A stretch of 64,000 bases of DNA from contig NZ_WMII01000007.1 in NCBI RefSeq assembly GCF_009711265.1, forward strand, positions 147,685 through 211,684. The letters run 5' to 3'. Under the pieces are notes generated by a model. It was given only the letters and a program-made list of their open reading frames with translations. It was not told the origin of the DNA and did no database searches. Positions within the stretch are counted from its first letter, which is position 1; every line of letters begins with the position of its first letter. The stretch is from Paracoccus shanxieyensis (GTDB taxonomy: Bacteria; Pseudomonadota; Alphaproteobacteria; Rhodobacterales; Rhodobacteraceae). The translations under genes and the position numbers were made by a program. Shown here in pieces: positions 17,406 through 26,313 of this stretch.

Positions 17406-19061
17406 GTGTCACGATTCCGAATTGATTCGTTCATGTTCCGCCTGCTGTGTTGGGGCGGGGTGGCTGCGGCGGTGCTGGTGGCCAGCTTCGTCCTTGGCCA
17501 TCGCGGCGCCACGCATGATCTGGAAGAGGCGCAGGCGGTCGAGTTGCGCAGCCGGGTGCAGTCTCTGGACAGCGTGCTGTCGCGCCAGCGCGCCGTGGCG
17601 ACCGTTCTGGCCGATGACAGTGCCATCCGCGACGGGCTGCTGCATCAGGACGCCGCGCATCGGGCGGTGGTGTCGCGCAAGCTGGACCGTCTGCGGGGGG
17701 AAACCGACAGCGCCGTGATATATCTGCTGGATCGCCGCGGCGTGGCCATTGCCGCCTCGAACTGGGACGATGCGGAAAGCTTCGTCGGTCAGGATTACAG
17801 CTTTCGCGACTATTTCAGCGACGCGATCCTGCGCGGGCAGGCGACGCAATTCGCCTTGGGCACGGTCAGCCACCGGCCCGGCCTGTATCTGTCGCATGAC
17901 GTGGTGGATCAGGACCGCGCACTGGGTGTCGTTGTCGTCAAGGTTGAGTTCGACCGGGTGGAAAACATCTGGGCGGCGGCGGGTGGCCTGACCTATGTGA
18001 CCGACGCCACGGGGCAGGTGATCCTGAGTGGCGATCCGGCGCTGCGGTTTGGCGCGCCTCCGCCCAAGACGGGCCGGATCACCGCGCAGACGGCGGTGCC
18101 GGGGACGGACTGGACAATGGTCATGGCGACCTCGGCCGCGCCTGCATGGCGGGCGGCGCTGCTGACCACGGGCAGCGCCGGGTTCGGGGTGATGATGCTG
18201 GGCGCGGGCCTTGGCTGGACGCTGCGCGCCCGCCGCCGCGCTGCCCGCCGGGCCGAGACCGAGCGCCGCTATCGCGCCGATCTGGAACAGGCGGTCGAGG
18301 AACGCACCCGCGCGCTGTCGGGTGAGATGCACGAACGCCGCGAAGCCGAGGCGCGGCTGCATCAGTTGCAGGCGGACATGGTGCAGGCCAACAAGCTGGC
18401 GGCTCTGGGCCAGATCACCGCGGGCGTCGCGCATGAGGTGAACCAGCCCTTGGCCACCATCCGCCTGCTGGCCGAGACCGGCAGTGCGCTGCTGCCGCCC
18501 GGCCAGTCGCCCGAGGTGGCTGAAAACCTGTCCACCATCATGCGCATGACGGAACGCATCACGCGCATCACCCAGCAATTGCGCGGCTTTGCCCGCAAGG
18601 CGACCGGGCAGGTCGTGCCGGTGGATCTGGCCCCGGCGCTGGATGCGGCGCTGCTGTTGACCGCCGCCCGCAGGGAAGCGCAGGGCATCGCGCTGGATCT
18701 GCCCGTGCTGCCGCCCGATCTGCGGGTGATGGCCGAAACCGTGCGGCTGGAACAGGTGCTGGTGAATCTGCTGCAAAACGCGCAAGAGGCGCTGGTTGAT
18801 ACGCCCGCCCCCCGCATCACCCTGCGCCTGCAACCGGGCGCGCAGGTCCGGCTGAGCGTCAGCGATAACGGCCCCGGCCTTTCGCCGGACATCGCGGGCA
18901 AGCTGTTCATGCCCTTTGCCACCAGCAAGCCGCAGGGGCTGGGACTGGGGCTGGTGATTTCGCAAGAGATCGCGCGGGATTTTGGCGGCGATCTGAGCGT
19001 TGCCGCGCCGGTGCCGGGGCAGGGCGCGACCTTCATCCTTGATCTGCCGGGGGCTCTATGA
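17406..19061 (+). CDS. dctB: C4-dicarboxylate sensor histidine kinase DctB
   Basis: This 551-residue membrane kinase senses external C4-dicarboxylates. A first transmembrane helix lies at about residues 10-30 (FRLLCWGGVAAAVLVASFVL). It is followed by a periplasmic PAS-like double sensor domain (SFVGQDYSFRDYFSDAI is typical of DctB), a second helix near 255-280, a coiled linker, the H-box ALGQITAGVAHEVNQPLATI with His343, and a HATPase_c domain (LVNLLQNAQEAL, SDNGPGLS, GLGLGLVIS). The GTG at 17406 is the longest reasonable start; ATG at 17433 is an alternative that would shorten the tail before the first helix. It is coupled to dctD by an ATGA overlap. Confidence 0.9.
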   Translation: MSRFRIDSFMFRLLCWGGVAAAVLVASFVLGHRGATHDLEEAQAVELRSRVQSLDSVLSRQRAVATVLADDSAIRDGLLHQDAAHRAVVSRKLDRLRGETDSAVIYLLDRRGVAIAASNWDDAESFVGQDYSFRDYFSDAILRGQATQFALGTVSHRPGLYLSHDVVDQDRALGVVVVKVEFDRVENIWAAAGGLTYVTDATGQVILSGDPALRFGAPPPKTGRITAQTAVPGTDWTMVMATSAAPAWRAALLTTGSAGFGVMMLGAGLGWTLRARRRAARRAETERRYRADLEQAVEERTRALSGEMHERREAEARLHQLQADMVQANKLAALGQITAGVAHEVNQPLATIRLLAETGSALLPPGQSPEVAENLSTIMRMTERITRITQQLRGFARKATGQVVPVDLAPALDAALLLTAARREAQGIALDLPVLPPDLRVMAETVRLEQVLVNLLQNAQEALVDTPAPRITLRLQPGAQVRLSVSDNGPGLSPDIAGKLFMPFATSKPQGLGLGLVISQEIARDFGGDLSVAAPVPGQGATFILDLPGAL

Positions 19062-20407
19062 CCGATCACGACGATACCCCGCGCCTTGTCCGGCTGGTCG
19101 ATGACGATGCCGATCTGCTGGCCGCGCAGGCGCAGGCGCTGCGGGTGGCGGGGTTTCTGACCGAGCCGTTTGCCTCGGCCGAGGCGGCGCTGAGCGGGCT
19201 TGGTCCCGACTGGCCCGGCGTCGTGCTGTCGGATGTGCGGATGCCCGGCATGGACGGTTTCGCGTTCTTTCAGCGTCTGCACGCCATGGACCCGGAATTG
19301 CCGGTGATCCTGCTGACCGGCCATGCCGATGTGCCCATGGCGGTCGCGGCGTTGAAACAGGGGGCCTATGATTTCCTGTCCAAGCCCTTGGGCGCGGACC
19401 AGCTTGCCGCCGCGCTGAACCGGGCCTGCCAGTCGCGCGCGCTGGTGATGGAGAACCGCGCCCTGCGCCGTGCCCAGCAAGAGACCGCCGCCGAAGAAAC
19501 CCGGCTGATCGGCCAAAGCGCCGTCATGCAGCACCTGCGCGACGCCATCGCGCGGCTGGCTGAAACGGGGGGCGATCTGCTGCTGGCGGGGCCGGGCGGT
19601 TCGGGCAAGGAAACCGTCGCGCGGGCCATTCACCGCCAAAGCGCCCGGCGCGCGCGGGCCTTCGTGCATATCGCCTGCGAGACGCTGAAAGAGGCGCGGT
19701 TCGACGCCGAGTTCATGGGCCTTGATGCCGCCGGTCGGCAGGGCCGGGTGGCGGGGCGTCTGGAAAAGGCGCATCGCGGCACGCTGTATCTGGACGGCAT
19801 CGACCGGCTGAGCCCCGCCTTGCAGGCCCGCCTGCTGGCGTTGATCGAGGGGGCCGAGTTCTGGCCCATGGGCGCTGCCGCGCCGCGCCCGCTGGATCTG
19901 CGCGTCATCGCCTCGACCGGGGTGGACCCGGAACGGCTGGTGCGCGACGGCGTTCTGCGGGCGGATCTGTATTACCGGCTGTCGGGCGTGGCGCTGCATC
20001 TGCCGGCGCTGGCCGACCGGCGCGAGGACGTGCTGGACCTGTTCCGCCACTTCATCCTTGAGGCGGGCGCGCGGCTGAAGGTCCATGCTCCGCCGATGAA
20101 TCCCGCCATACGGGCGCGCCTCAGCAGCCATGACTGGCCAGGCAATCTGCGCGAATTGCGCCAGTTCGCCGAGGCGCATGTGCTGGGCCTGCCCGCCTTC
20201 GACACCGCGCCCGAGGACGACCCGGCGCAGGGCCTGTCCCAGATGGTGCAGGATTACGAATCCGGCTTGATCCGCGAGGCGCTGCGGCTGGCGGGCGGCA
20301 ATGCCACCCGCGCGATGGAGCGGCTGCAACTGCCCCGCAAGACCTTCTATGACAAGCTGACGCGGCACGGCATCAAGCCCGCGGATTATCGCGGACCGGA
20401 CAGTTAA
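19058..20407 (+). CDS. dctD: DctD-type response regulator lacking the sigma-54 contact motif
   Basis: This 449-residue partner of DctB has an intact receiver (Asp59 in LSDVRMPGMDG), an AAA+ domain, and a Fis-type C-terminal helix-turn-helix (EALRLAGGNATRAMERLQLP). The AAA+ core is altered. Walker A reads GPGGSGKE near residue 180 instead of the usual GESGTGKE. The expected GAFTGA loop is missing, the region reading MGLDAAGRQGRVAGR. Walker B reads LYLDGID with Gly247 where the catalytic glutamate should be. The downstream ADLYYRL arginine-finger region is kept. It therefore probably does not activate sigma-54 promoters in the standard way. Loss of GAFTGA is established for Rhodobacter NtrC, which works with the housekeeping sigma; the same here is inference. 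Confidence 0.88.
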   Translation: MTDHDDTPRLVRLVDDDADLLAAQAQALRVAGFLTEPFASAEAALSGLGPDWPGVVLSDVRMPGMDGFAFFQRLHAMDPELPVILLTGHADVPMAVAALKQGAYDFLSKPLGADQLAAALNRACQSRALVMENRALRRAQQETAAEETRLIGQSAVMQHLRDAIARLAETGGDLLLAGPGGSGKETVARAIHRQSARRARAFVHIACETLKEARFDAEFMGLDAAGRQGRVAGRLEKAHRGTLYLDGIDRLSPALQARLLALIEGAEFWPMGAAAPRPLDLRVIASTGVDPERLVRDGVLRADLYYRLSGVALHLPALADRREDVLDLFRHFILEAGARLKVHAPPMNPAIRARLSSHDWPGNLRELRQFAEAHVLGLPAFDTAPEDDPAQGLSQMVQDYESGLIREALRLAGGNATRAMERLQLPRKTFYDKLTRHGIKPADYRGPDS

Positions 20408-20425
20408 CATGCAATTGCATGTTAA
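20404..20425. promoter_or_regulatory. 22-bp perfect palindrome upstream of the TonB receptor gene
   Basis: The sequence is perfectly self-complementary over 22 bp, centred on AATT with arms TTAACATGCAA/TTGCATGTTAA. It begins inside the dctD stop codon and ends 74 bp before the receptor start. Its size and symmetry fit a MarR- or TetR-type operator. A MarR regulator is encoded convergently just after the receptor. Confidence 0.55.
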
Positions 20426-20499
20426 GATGTCATGTGCTAGGCGCTGGCATCAGCCAGGGGCATCGCCCCAGCCATGTCCTTTGTCTTCGGAGATCGACC

Positions 20500-22446
20500 A
20501 TGGCGCTGTCCCGCATTCCCCCGACCCTTGTTCTGCTTGCCGCGTTGCCCTTGCCCGCCTTGGCGCAGGACGCCCAGCCCAGCGTGCTGCTGGATCCGGT
20601 GGTCGTGCGCGCCCGCGACGATGACGGCAATGCCGCCGACCGGGGCACCAGCGAATATGTGGCCGATGCCGAACTTGAGCGGGCGCGGATGGGCGATCTG
20701 CGCGATCTGTTCAGCGGCATCGCCTCGGTTTCCGTGGGCGGCGCGATCCCGGTGGCGCAAAAGATCTTTGTGAACGGCGTCGACATGCTGAACCTTGCGG
20801 TGACGGTCGATGGCGTGGCGCAGAACAATCGCATCTTTCACCATGTCTCGGCCAATGCCTTCGATCCGGGGCTGATGAAATTCGTGCGCGTCGATGCGGG
20901 CGTGGCCGCCGCCGATGCCGGGCCGAACGCCATGGCCGGGGCCGTGGTGATGGAGACGGTCGATGCCGCCGACATCCTGCAGGACGGGCGCGACATCGGC
21001 GGCAATGCCCGGCTGTCTTATGCCGATAATGGCCAGACGTTCGGGCGTTCGCTGACGCTGGCCGGGCGGCATGGCGGGTTTGAATGGCTGGGCTATCTGA
21101 AGGCCGCGACCGGCGAGGATTATGAGACCGGCGCCGGTGTCACGGTCGAAGGCAGCGCCGCCGACATGCAGACGCAACTGGGCAAGCTGGCCTATGAAAC
21201 GCAGGACGGCCACCGTGTCGAACTGTCGGCCCAGCGGATGCGCGACGATGCGCTGCGGCCCTATCGCGCGAATTTCGTGGGCGATGGCCGCCCGTTCCCG
21301 CTGCGCCGCTATGACACCGACCGCAAGACCTATGCGCTGTCTTACGAAAACACCCAGACCAGCGGCATCTGGGATCCCCGCGCCGTGCTGGGCTGGTCCG
21401 AGGTCGATATCGGCGTGGCCCAGCCGCTTGATCCCGGCCTTGGCACCAGCAGGGGCCTGAACAAGACCTTTTCCGCCAGGATCGAAAACCGCTTTCACCT
21501 GAATGCCACCGACAGCGTGACGGCGGGCGTGGATTACTATGACCGCGAAAGCCGCTACAGCGATGCCTCGCTGTTGGGGGATGTCACCGAGGACGCGCAG
21601 AATATCGGCATCTATGCGCAGGCCCGCCTTGAGCCGAGCGACCGGCTGGCGCTGTCCTTTGGCGCGCGCTGGGATCATCAGGACTTTACCGGCACGACCG
21701 GCTGGGATGACAGCTTTTCCGGCTTCAGCGGCAATGCCTCGGTGTCCTATGCCGTCACTGACAGCCTGAAACTGCGCGGCGGCATGTCCTCGGTCTTTGG
21801 CGGTGTGACGCTGGAGGACAACTTCATCTTCAACCCGGCATGGGACTATACCGGGCTGAAGGCCGCGCGCTCGCAGAACTATACGCTGGGCTTCGACTAT
21901 GAGGCGGGCGATCTGCGGCTGGACGGTGAACTGTTCCTGACCAAGATCAACGATGCCCGGTTCAGTTCATACCGCGCGAATGACAATGCCGATGTCGAAA
22001 GCCGCGGCTTCAACCTTGGCCTTGGCTATGGCTGGGCCGACGGTTTCCTGCGCGCCAGCTATTCGCACAGCAAGATCAAGGTGAACGGCGCAGGCACCGA
22101 CAGCTATAGCGCCGTCGATCTGGGCGCGCCCCTGGGTGGGGTCTTTGCCATCGAGGCGCAGCAGACCGTCAACGCCTTCACCTTCGGCGGCAGCATTCAG
22201 GCCGCGCAGGCCTATGACGACACCGATGTCGATGCCGATCGCGGCATTCCGGGCTATGCGGTGCTGAACCTGTTCACCGAATACACCCCGCCGCAATATG
22301 ACGCCGTGGTCATCCGGGCCGAGGTCGCGAACCTCTTTGACAAGAACTTTGCCGACCGCGCCACCTATGGTCAGGACTATTCCAGCGTCGAGCCGCTTTA
22401 CGAACCCGGCCGGACCTTCATGCTGACCGCCGCATTGAAGTTCTAG
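20500..22446 (+). CDS. TonB-dependent outer-membrane receptor
   Basis: This 648-residue outer-membrane gated porin is predicted to import an iron chelate, cofactor or other scarce ligand using TonB energy. A signal peptide (cleavage after ALA-QD) precedes a TonB-box-like stretch (LLDPVVVRARDD) and a plug domain (about residues 45-150, including QKIFVNGVDMLNLAVTVDGV). A beta-barrel of alternating short segments follows, ending with an aromatic residue (FMLTAALKF), as barrel-assembly substrates do. The ATG at 20500 has a GGAG site. No ligand can be assigned. Control by the MarR protein encoded just downstream, through the 22-bp palindrome, is inferred. Confidence 0.9.
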   Translation: MALSRIPPTLVLLAALPLPALAQDAQPSVLLDPVVVRARDDDGNAADRGTSEYVADAELERARMGDLRDLFSGIASVSVGGAIPVAQKIFVNGVDMLNLAVTVDGVAQNNRIFHHVSANAFDPGLMKFVRVDAGVAAADAGPNAMAGAVVMETVDAADILQDGRDIGGNARLSYADNGQTFGRSLTLAGRHGGFEWLGYLKAATGEDYETGAGVTVEGSAADMQTQLGKLAYETQDGHRVELSAQRMRDDALRPYRANFVGDGRPFPLRRYDTDRKTYALSYENTQTSGIWDPRAVLGWSEVDIGVAQPLDPGLGTSRGLNKTFSARIENRFHLNATDSVTAGVDYYDRESRYSDASLLGDVTEDAQNIGIYAQARLEPSDRLALSFGARWDHQDFTGTTGWDDSFSGFSGNASVSYAVTDSLKLRGGMSSVFGGVTLEDNFIFNPAWDYTGLKAARSQNYTLGFDYEAGDLRLDGELFLTKINDARFSSYRANDNADVESRGFNLGLGYGWADGFLRASYSHSKIKVNGAGTDSYSAVDLGAPLGGVFAIEAQQTVNAFTFGGSIQAAQAYDDTDVDADRGIPGYAVLNLFTEYTPPQYDAVVIRAEVANLFDKNFADRATYGQDYSSVEPLYEPGRTFMLTAALKF

Positions 22447-22449
22447 ACC

Positions 22450-22929
22450 TCAGCGATACAGCCGGTTCAGATAGCGGACGAGGTCATAGGCCTCGTCCGT
22501 TGTCAGATGCGGGCCAAGGGCGTTCTGGATCAGCGTGACATAGACCTGCCAGATCCGGTCCTGCAGCCCCAGCGACTTTTCCGTCAGCAGCAGATTCTGC
22601 CCGCGCCCGGCTCCGGGGGCGGCTTCGCGCCGGATCAGACCGGCCTTTTCCATGCGCGTGACGTGGCGCGACAGCGCGTATTGCGGCACGGCCAGCCGGT
22701 TCTGCAAGGCCAGCATCTGCACGCCGCCCGCGCCCGCCTGTTCGACGGCATACAGGATCTCGTACCAGATCGGGTCGGCGATGCCCAAGGCGCGCAATTG
22801 CTTTTCGATCTCGGGCATCAGGCTGCGCTGGATGCGCAGGATGGCAAAGAACACCCGGTTATAGGCCGTCTCGGGGGTGTCATCGCCGAATTGCGGCTGG
22901 CGTGGCGCTGGCATCAAGGTGAAAGACAA
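22450..22929 (-). CDS. MarR-family transcriptional regulator
   Basis: This 159-residue winged-helix repressor-type protein has the MarR layout: an N-terminal dimer helix, a DNA-binding core (VQMLALQNRLAVPQYALSRHVT, then MEKAGLIRRE) with a wing, and a C-terminal helix. It ends three bases from the convergent TonB-receptor gene. A TTG start at 22929 is preferred because AGGA lies six to seven bases upstream. An ATG at 22914 is possible but has no ribosome binding site. The likely target is the receptor promoter with the 22-bp palindrome. The ligand is unknown. Confidence 0.83.
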   Translation of the reverse strand: MSFTLMPAPRQPQFGDDTPETAYNRVFFAILRIQRSLMPEIEKQLRALGIADPIWYEILYAVEQAGAGGVQMLALQNRLAVPQYALSRHVTRMEKAGLIRREAAPGAGRGQNLLLTEKSLGLQDRIWQVYVTLIQNALGPHLTTDEAYDLVRYLNRLYR

Positions 22930-23062
22930 GGCACGATCCTGCTGTGATTGCCGCAGGATACGCCAATCGCCGCCGGACCGCGACCCCGCGCGGTGCAGTT
23001 CTGCTTGGCGGGCCGGGGCGGGCGGGATATGACGGGCCTTCGCCTATGAAGGAGCCTTTGGG

Positions 23063-25366
23063 ATGGACGCCACCGACCGCATTGCCCGCACGATCGCCAC
23101 CGAAATCAGCGCGACCCTCGCGCAGGTGATCGCCGCGACCGGGCTTCTGGACGGGGGCGCGACCGTGCCGTTCGTCGCGCGCTATCGCAAGGAAATCACC
23201 GGCGGGCTGGATGACACGCAATTGCGCAATCTGGCCGAGCGTCTGGCCTATCTGCGCGAGCTTGAGGCCCGCCGCGCGGCCATCGTCGATTCGATCAAGG
23301 GGCAGGGCAAGCTGACCGACGATCTGGCCCGCGCCATTGCCGGGGCGCAGACCAAGGCCACGCTGGAAGACATCTACCTGCCCTATAAGCCCAAGCGCCG
23401 CACCAAGGCGATGATCGCCCGCGAAAACGGGCTGGAGCCCTTGCTGCGCGCCATTCAGGACGACCGCGCCGTTGCCCCCGAGGCCCTTGCCTCCGGCTAT
23501 TTGTCCGACACCGTGGCGGATGTGAAAGCCGCGCTGGACGGCGCGCGCGACATTCTGGTCGAGGAGCTTTCGGAAAACGCCACCCTGCTGGGCCGTCTGC
23601 GCGATTTCATGCAATCCGAGGCGATCATCCACGCCAGACTGGTCGAGGGCAAGGAACAGGTCGGCGCCAAGTTCAGCGATTATTTCGACCAGCGCGAGAA
23701 ATGGTCCACCATCCCCGCGCACCGGGCGCTGGCGATCCTGCGCGCCGCCAAGGAAGAGGTGCTGACCATCGACATCGCGCCTGAACCCGAAACCGGCGTG
23801 GCGCGTGCCGAAGGCATCGTTGCGGCGGCCCTGGGGCGGCTGGGCGACGGTCCGGGCGACGCATGGCTGCGCAAGGTGGCGGGCTGGTGCTGGCGCGTGC
23901 GGCTGTCGAACACCATGTATATCGACCTGCTGACCGAATTGCGCGCCCGCGCCCATGCCGAGGCAATCCGGGTCTTTGCCCGCAATCTGCGCGACCTGCT
24001 GCTGGCCTCTCCGGCGGGGGCGCGTCCGACCATCGGGCTGGATCCGGGCATCCGCACCGGCGTCAAGCTGGCCGCCGTCGATGCGACCGGCAAGTTGGTC
24101 GCCACCGAGACGCTGTATCCGTTCCCGCCGAAATCCGATCTGCGCGGGGCCGAGGCCGCGCTGGCTGCGGCCATCGTCAAGCATGGCATCGAACTGATCG
24201 CCATCGGCAACGGCACTGCCAGCCGCGAAACCGAACGCATGGTCACGGATGTGCTGAAACGCCTGCCTGCGGGCGTCAAGGCGCCGGTCAAGGTGATCGT
24301 GTCAGAGGCCGGGGCCTCGGTCTATTCCGCGTCCGAGCTGGCGGCGAAAGAGTTTCCGGGGCTGGACGTGTCGCTGCGCGGCGCGGTGTCCATCGCCCGC
24401 CGCTTGCAGGATCCGCTGGCCGAACTGGTGAAGGTGCCGCCCGAATCCATCGGCGTCGGCCAGTATCAGCATGACGTGGACCAGCGCCAGCTTGCCAAGA
24501 CGCTGGAAGCCGTGGTCGAAGATGCCGTGAACGCGGTTGGCGTGGACCTGAACACCGCCTCGGCACCGCTTCTGGCGCATGTCGCGGGGCTTGGCCCGTC
24601 GCTGGCGCAGAATATCGTGGCGCATCGCGATGCCGAAGGGGCCTTTGCATCCCGCGCCGCGCTGAAGAAGGTCACGGGGCTGGGGCCACGGGCCTTTGAA
24701 CAATGCGCGGGTTTCCTGCGCATCCGCGACGGCAAGGAACCGCTCGACGCTTCTTCCGTCCACCCCGAGGCTTATGGCGTCGCCCGCAAGATCGTCGCCG
24801 CCTGCGGGCGCGACATCCGGCAGATCATGGGCGATGGCAGCGCGCTGAAATCCGTCCGGGCCGAGGCCTTTGTCGATGACAGTTTCGGCCTGCCGACGAT
24901 CCGCGACATCCTGTCGGAACTGGAAAAGCCCGGCCGCGACCCGCGCCCCAGCTTCGTGACCGCCAGCTTTGCCGACGGGGTCGAGGACATCAAGGATCTG
25001 CGTCCCGGCATGGCGCTGGAGGGCACGGTGACGAATGTGGCGGCCTTCGGCGCCTTCGTCGATATCGGCGTGCATCAGGACGGTCTGGTCCATATCAGCC
25101 AGTTGGCCGACCGCTTCGTGAAAGACCCCAATGAGGTCGTGAAGGTCGGCGATGTGGTCAAGGTCCGCGTGACCGAGGTGGACGTGGCCCGCAAACGCAT
25201 CGGGCTGACCATGCGCAAGGATGGCGGGGCCTCGGCCCGCGAGGCACAGACCGAACGCGGGCCGAAATCGGCCCCGGCGCGGGGGCCCAAGACGGCAAAG
25301 CCCGCAGCCCAGCAGGAAGTCGGCGGGCTTGGGGCTGCCTTGCTGAACGCCATGCGCAAAGGTTAA
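23063..25366 (+). CDS. tex: Tex-family RNA-binding transcription accessory protein
   Basis: This 767-residue cytosolic nucleic-acid-binding protein is involved in transcription-related processes. It has the Tex N-terminal helical region (VPFVARYRKEITGGLDDTQL), a YqgF-like RNase H fold (GLDPGIRTGVKLAAVD near residue 330), helix-hairpin-helix repeats (LLAHVAGLGPSLAQNIVAHR) and a C-terminal S1 RNA-binding domain (about residues 645-720, GTVTNVAAFGAFVDIGVHQD). Length is normal. The ATG follows AAGGAG. It stands alone between divergent marR and convergent pdxY. Confidence 0.95.
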   Translation: MDATDRIARTIATEISATLAQVIAATGLLDGGATVPFVARYRKEITGGLDDTQLRNLAERLAYLRELEARRAAIVDSIKGQGKLTDDLARAIAGAQTKATLEDIYLPYKPKRRTKAMIARENGLEPLLRAIQDDRAVAPEALASGYLSDTVADVKAALDGARDILVEELSENATLLGRLRDFMQSEAIIHARLVEGKEQVGAKFSDYFDQREKWSTIPAHRALAILRAAKEEVLTIDIAPEPETGVARAEGIVAAALGRLGDGPGDAWLRKVAGWCWRVRLSNTMYIDLLTELRARAHAEAIRVFARNLRDLLLASPAGARPTIGLDPGIRTGVKLAAVDATGKLVATETLYPFPPKSDLRGAEAALAAAIVKHGIELIAIGNGTASRETERMVTDVLKRLPAGVKAPVKVIVSEAGASVYSASELAAKEFPGLDVSLRGAVSIARRLQDPLAELVKVPPESIGVGQYQHDVDQRQLAKTLEAVVEDAVNAVGVDLNTASAPLLAHVAGLGPSLAQNIVAHRDAEGAFASRAALKKVTGLGPRAFEQCAGFLRIRDGKEPLDASSVHPEAYGVARKIVAACGRDIRQIMGDGSALKSVRAEAFVDDSFGLPTIRDILSELEKPGRDPRPSFVTASFADGVEDIKDLRPGMALEGTVTNVAAFGAFVDIGVHQDGLVHISQLADRFVKDPNEVVKVGDVVKVRVTEVDVARKRIGLTMRKDGGASAREAQTERGPKSAPARGPKTAKPAAQQEVGGLGAALLNAMRKG

Positions 25367-25394
25367 GGGCGCAAGGGCTTGCGGGCCTGACCCG

Positions 25395-25431
25395 ACGCCT
25401 CGGCGCCTTCTTGATGAAGGCGCCGAGGCGT
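25395..25431. terminator. Strong hairpin between tex and pdxY
   Basis: A 16-bp perfect stem (ACGCCTCGGCGCCTTC at 25395-25410 with its complement at 25416-25431) closes a TTGAT loop. It lies between the convergent tex and pdxY genes. There is no U-tract on either side, so it may act as a transcript-end stabiliser rather than a simple intrinsic terminator. Confidence 0.6.
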
Positions 25432-25476
25432 GGCCTGTGCCGCCAACAGGCGCGTTCCGTCAAAGCGCGCGCGGGG

Positions 25477-26313
25477 TCAAAGCGTCAGCAGCGCGGCACG
25501 GAAATCGGGATCGGACAGCACCACTTCTTTCGTGCCCAGTGCCGCCGCCCGTGCCAGCGCGCGCGAGGTCTGGATCTGCGCAAACTCGACCGCCTGCGCC
25601 AGATCGCGCCCGCATCCCAGCGCGGCGGTGATCAGCCCCAGAAACAGATCGCCCGTGCCCGCCATCGACACCGACAGGCGCGGCGTTGGATGTCGGCTGA
25701 TGCCATCAGGCCCAAGGATGACGCTTTCCAGCATCCCCGCCGCCGTCTCCTCAAGGCTGCAGCCGGTGGCGATCAGATGCGCGCCCGGCGCCATGCGCAG
25801 ATCGGCAAAGGCGCGCGGCAGGTCCGCCAGCGCGCGGATCGGCTGGCCGGTCAGATAGGCGATCTCGAACGGGTTGGGCGAGGCGATGTCGGCCAGAGGC
25901 AGCAGCGCATCCTTCAGCACGGCGGCAATCGCTTCGGGCACATACAGCCCCGGCTTTTCGTCCCCCATCACCGGATCGCACAGATAGATCAGCGCGGGAT
26001 TTTCCGCCTTGGCGCGGCGGATGAATTCGGCCGTCATCAGCGCGATCTCGACCGAGCCGATATAGCCGGTCACGACATAGCGCGCGCGCCCCGGCAGCCC
26101 GCGTTCCCAGACGCCCTGCAGCAGGTCGGCGAAATGGTCAGGCGGCATCGCGCGACCGCGCAGCGTGGGATAATCCGGCGTGTTCGAGAACACCACCGTC
26201 GGCACGGGCGCGACATCCAGCCCGGCGGCCAGCATCGGAAAGACCGCCGCCGAATTGCCGACATGGCCCAGAACGACCTGACTTTGAATGGAAATCACCA
26301 AAGGCGGTGTCAT
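25477..26313 (-). CDS. pdxY: Pyridoxal kinase
   Basis: This 278-residue ribokinase-fold enzyme phosphorylates pyridoxal with ATP to make pyridoxal 5-phosphate in vitamin B6 salvage. PdxY/PdxK features are the N-terminal VISIQSQVVLGHVGNSAAVF, YLCDPVMGDEKPGLYVPEAI near residue 125, the SPNPFEIAYLTG segment and the anion-hole/catalytic GTGDLFLGL near 225. Length is typical. Its start overlaps the stop of the upstream MOSC gene by four bases, so the two are co-transcribed. Confidence 0.92.
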   Translation of the reverse strand: MTPPLVISIQSQVVLGHVGNSAAVFPMLAAGLDVAPVPTVVFSNTPDYPTLRGRAMPPDHFADLLQGVWERGLPGRARYVVTGYIGSVEIALMTAEFIRRAKAENPALIYLCDPVMGDEKPGLYVPEAIAAVLKDALLPLADIASPNPFEIAYLTGQPIRALADLPRAFADLRMAPGAHLIATGCSLEETAAGMLESVILGPDGISRHPTPRLSVSMAGTGDLFLGLITAALGCGRDLAQAVEFAQIQTSRALARAAALGTKEVVLSDPDFRAALLTL

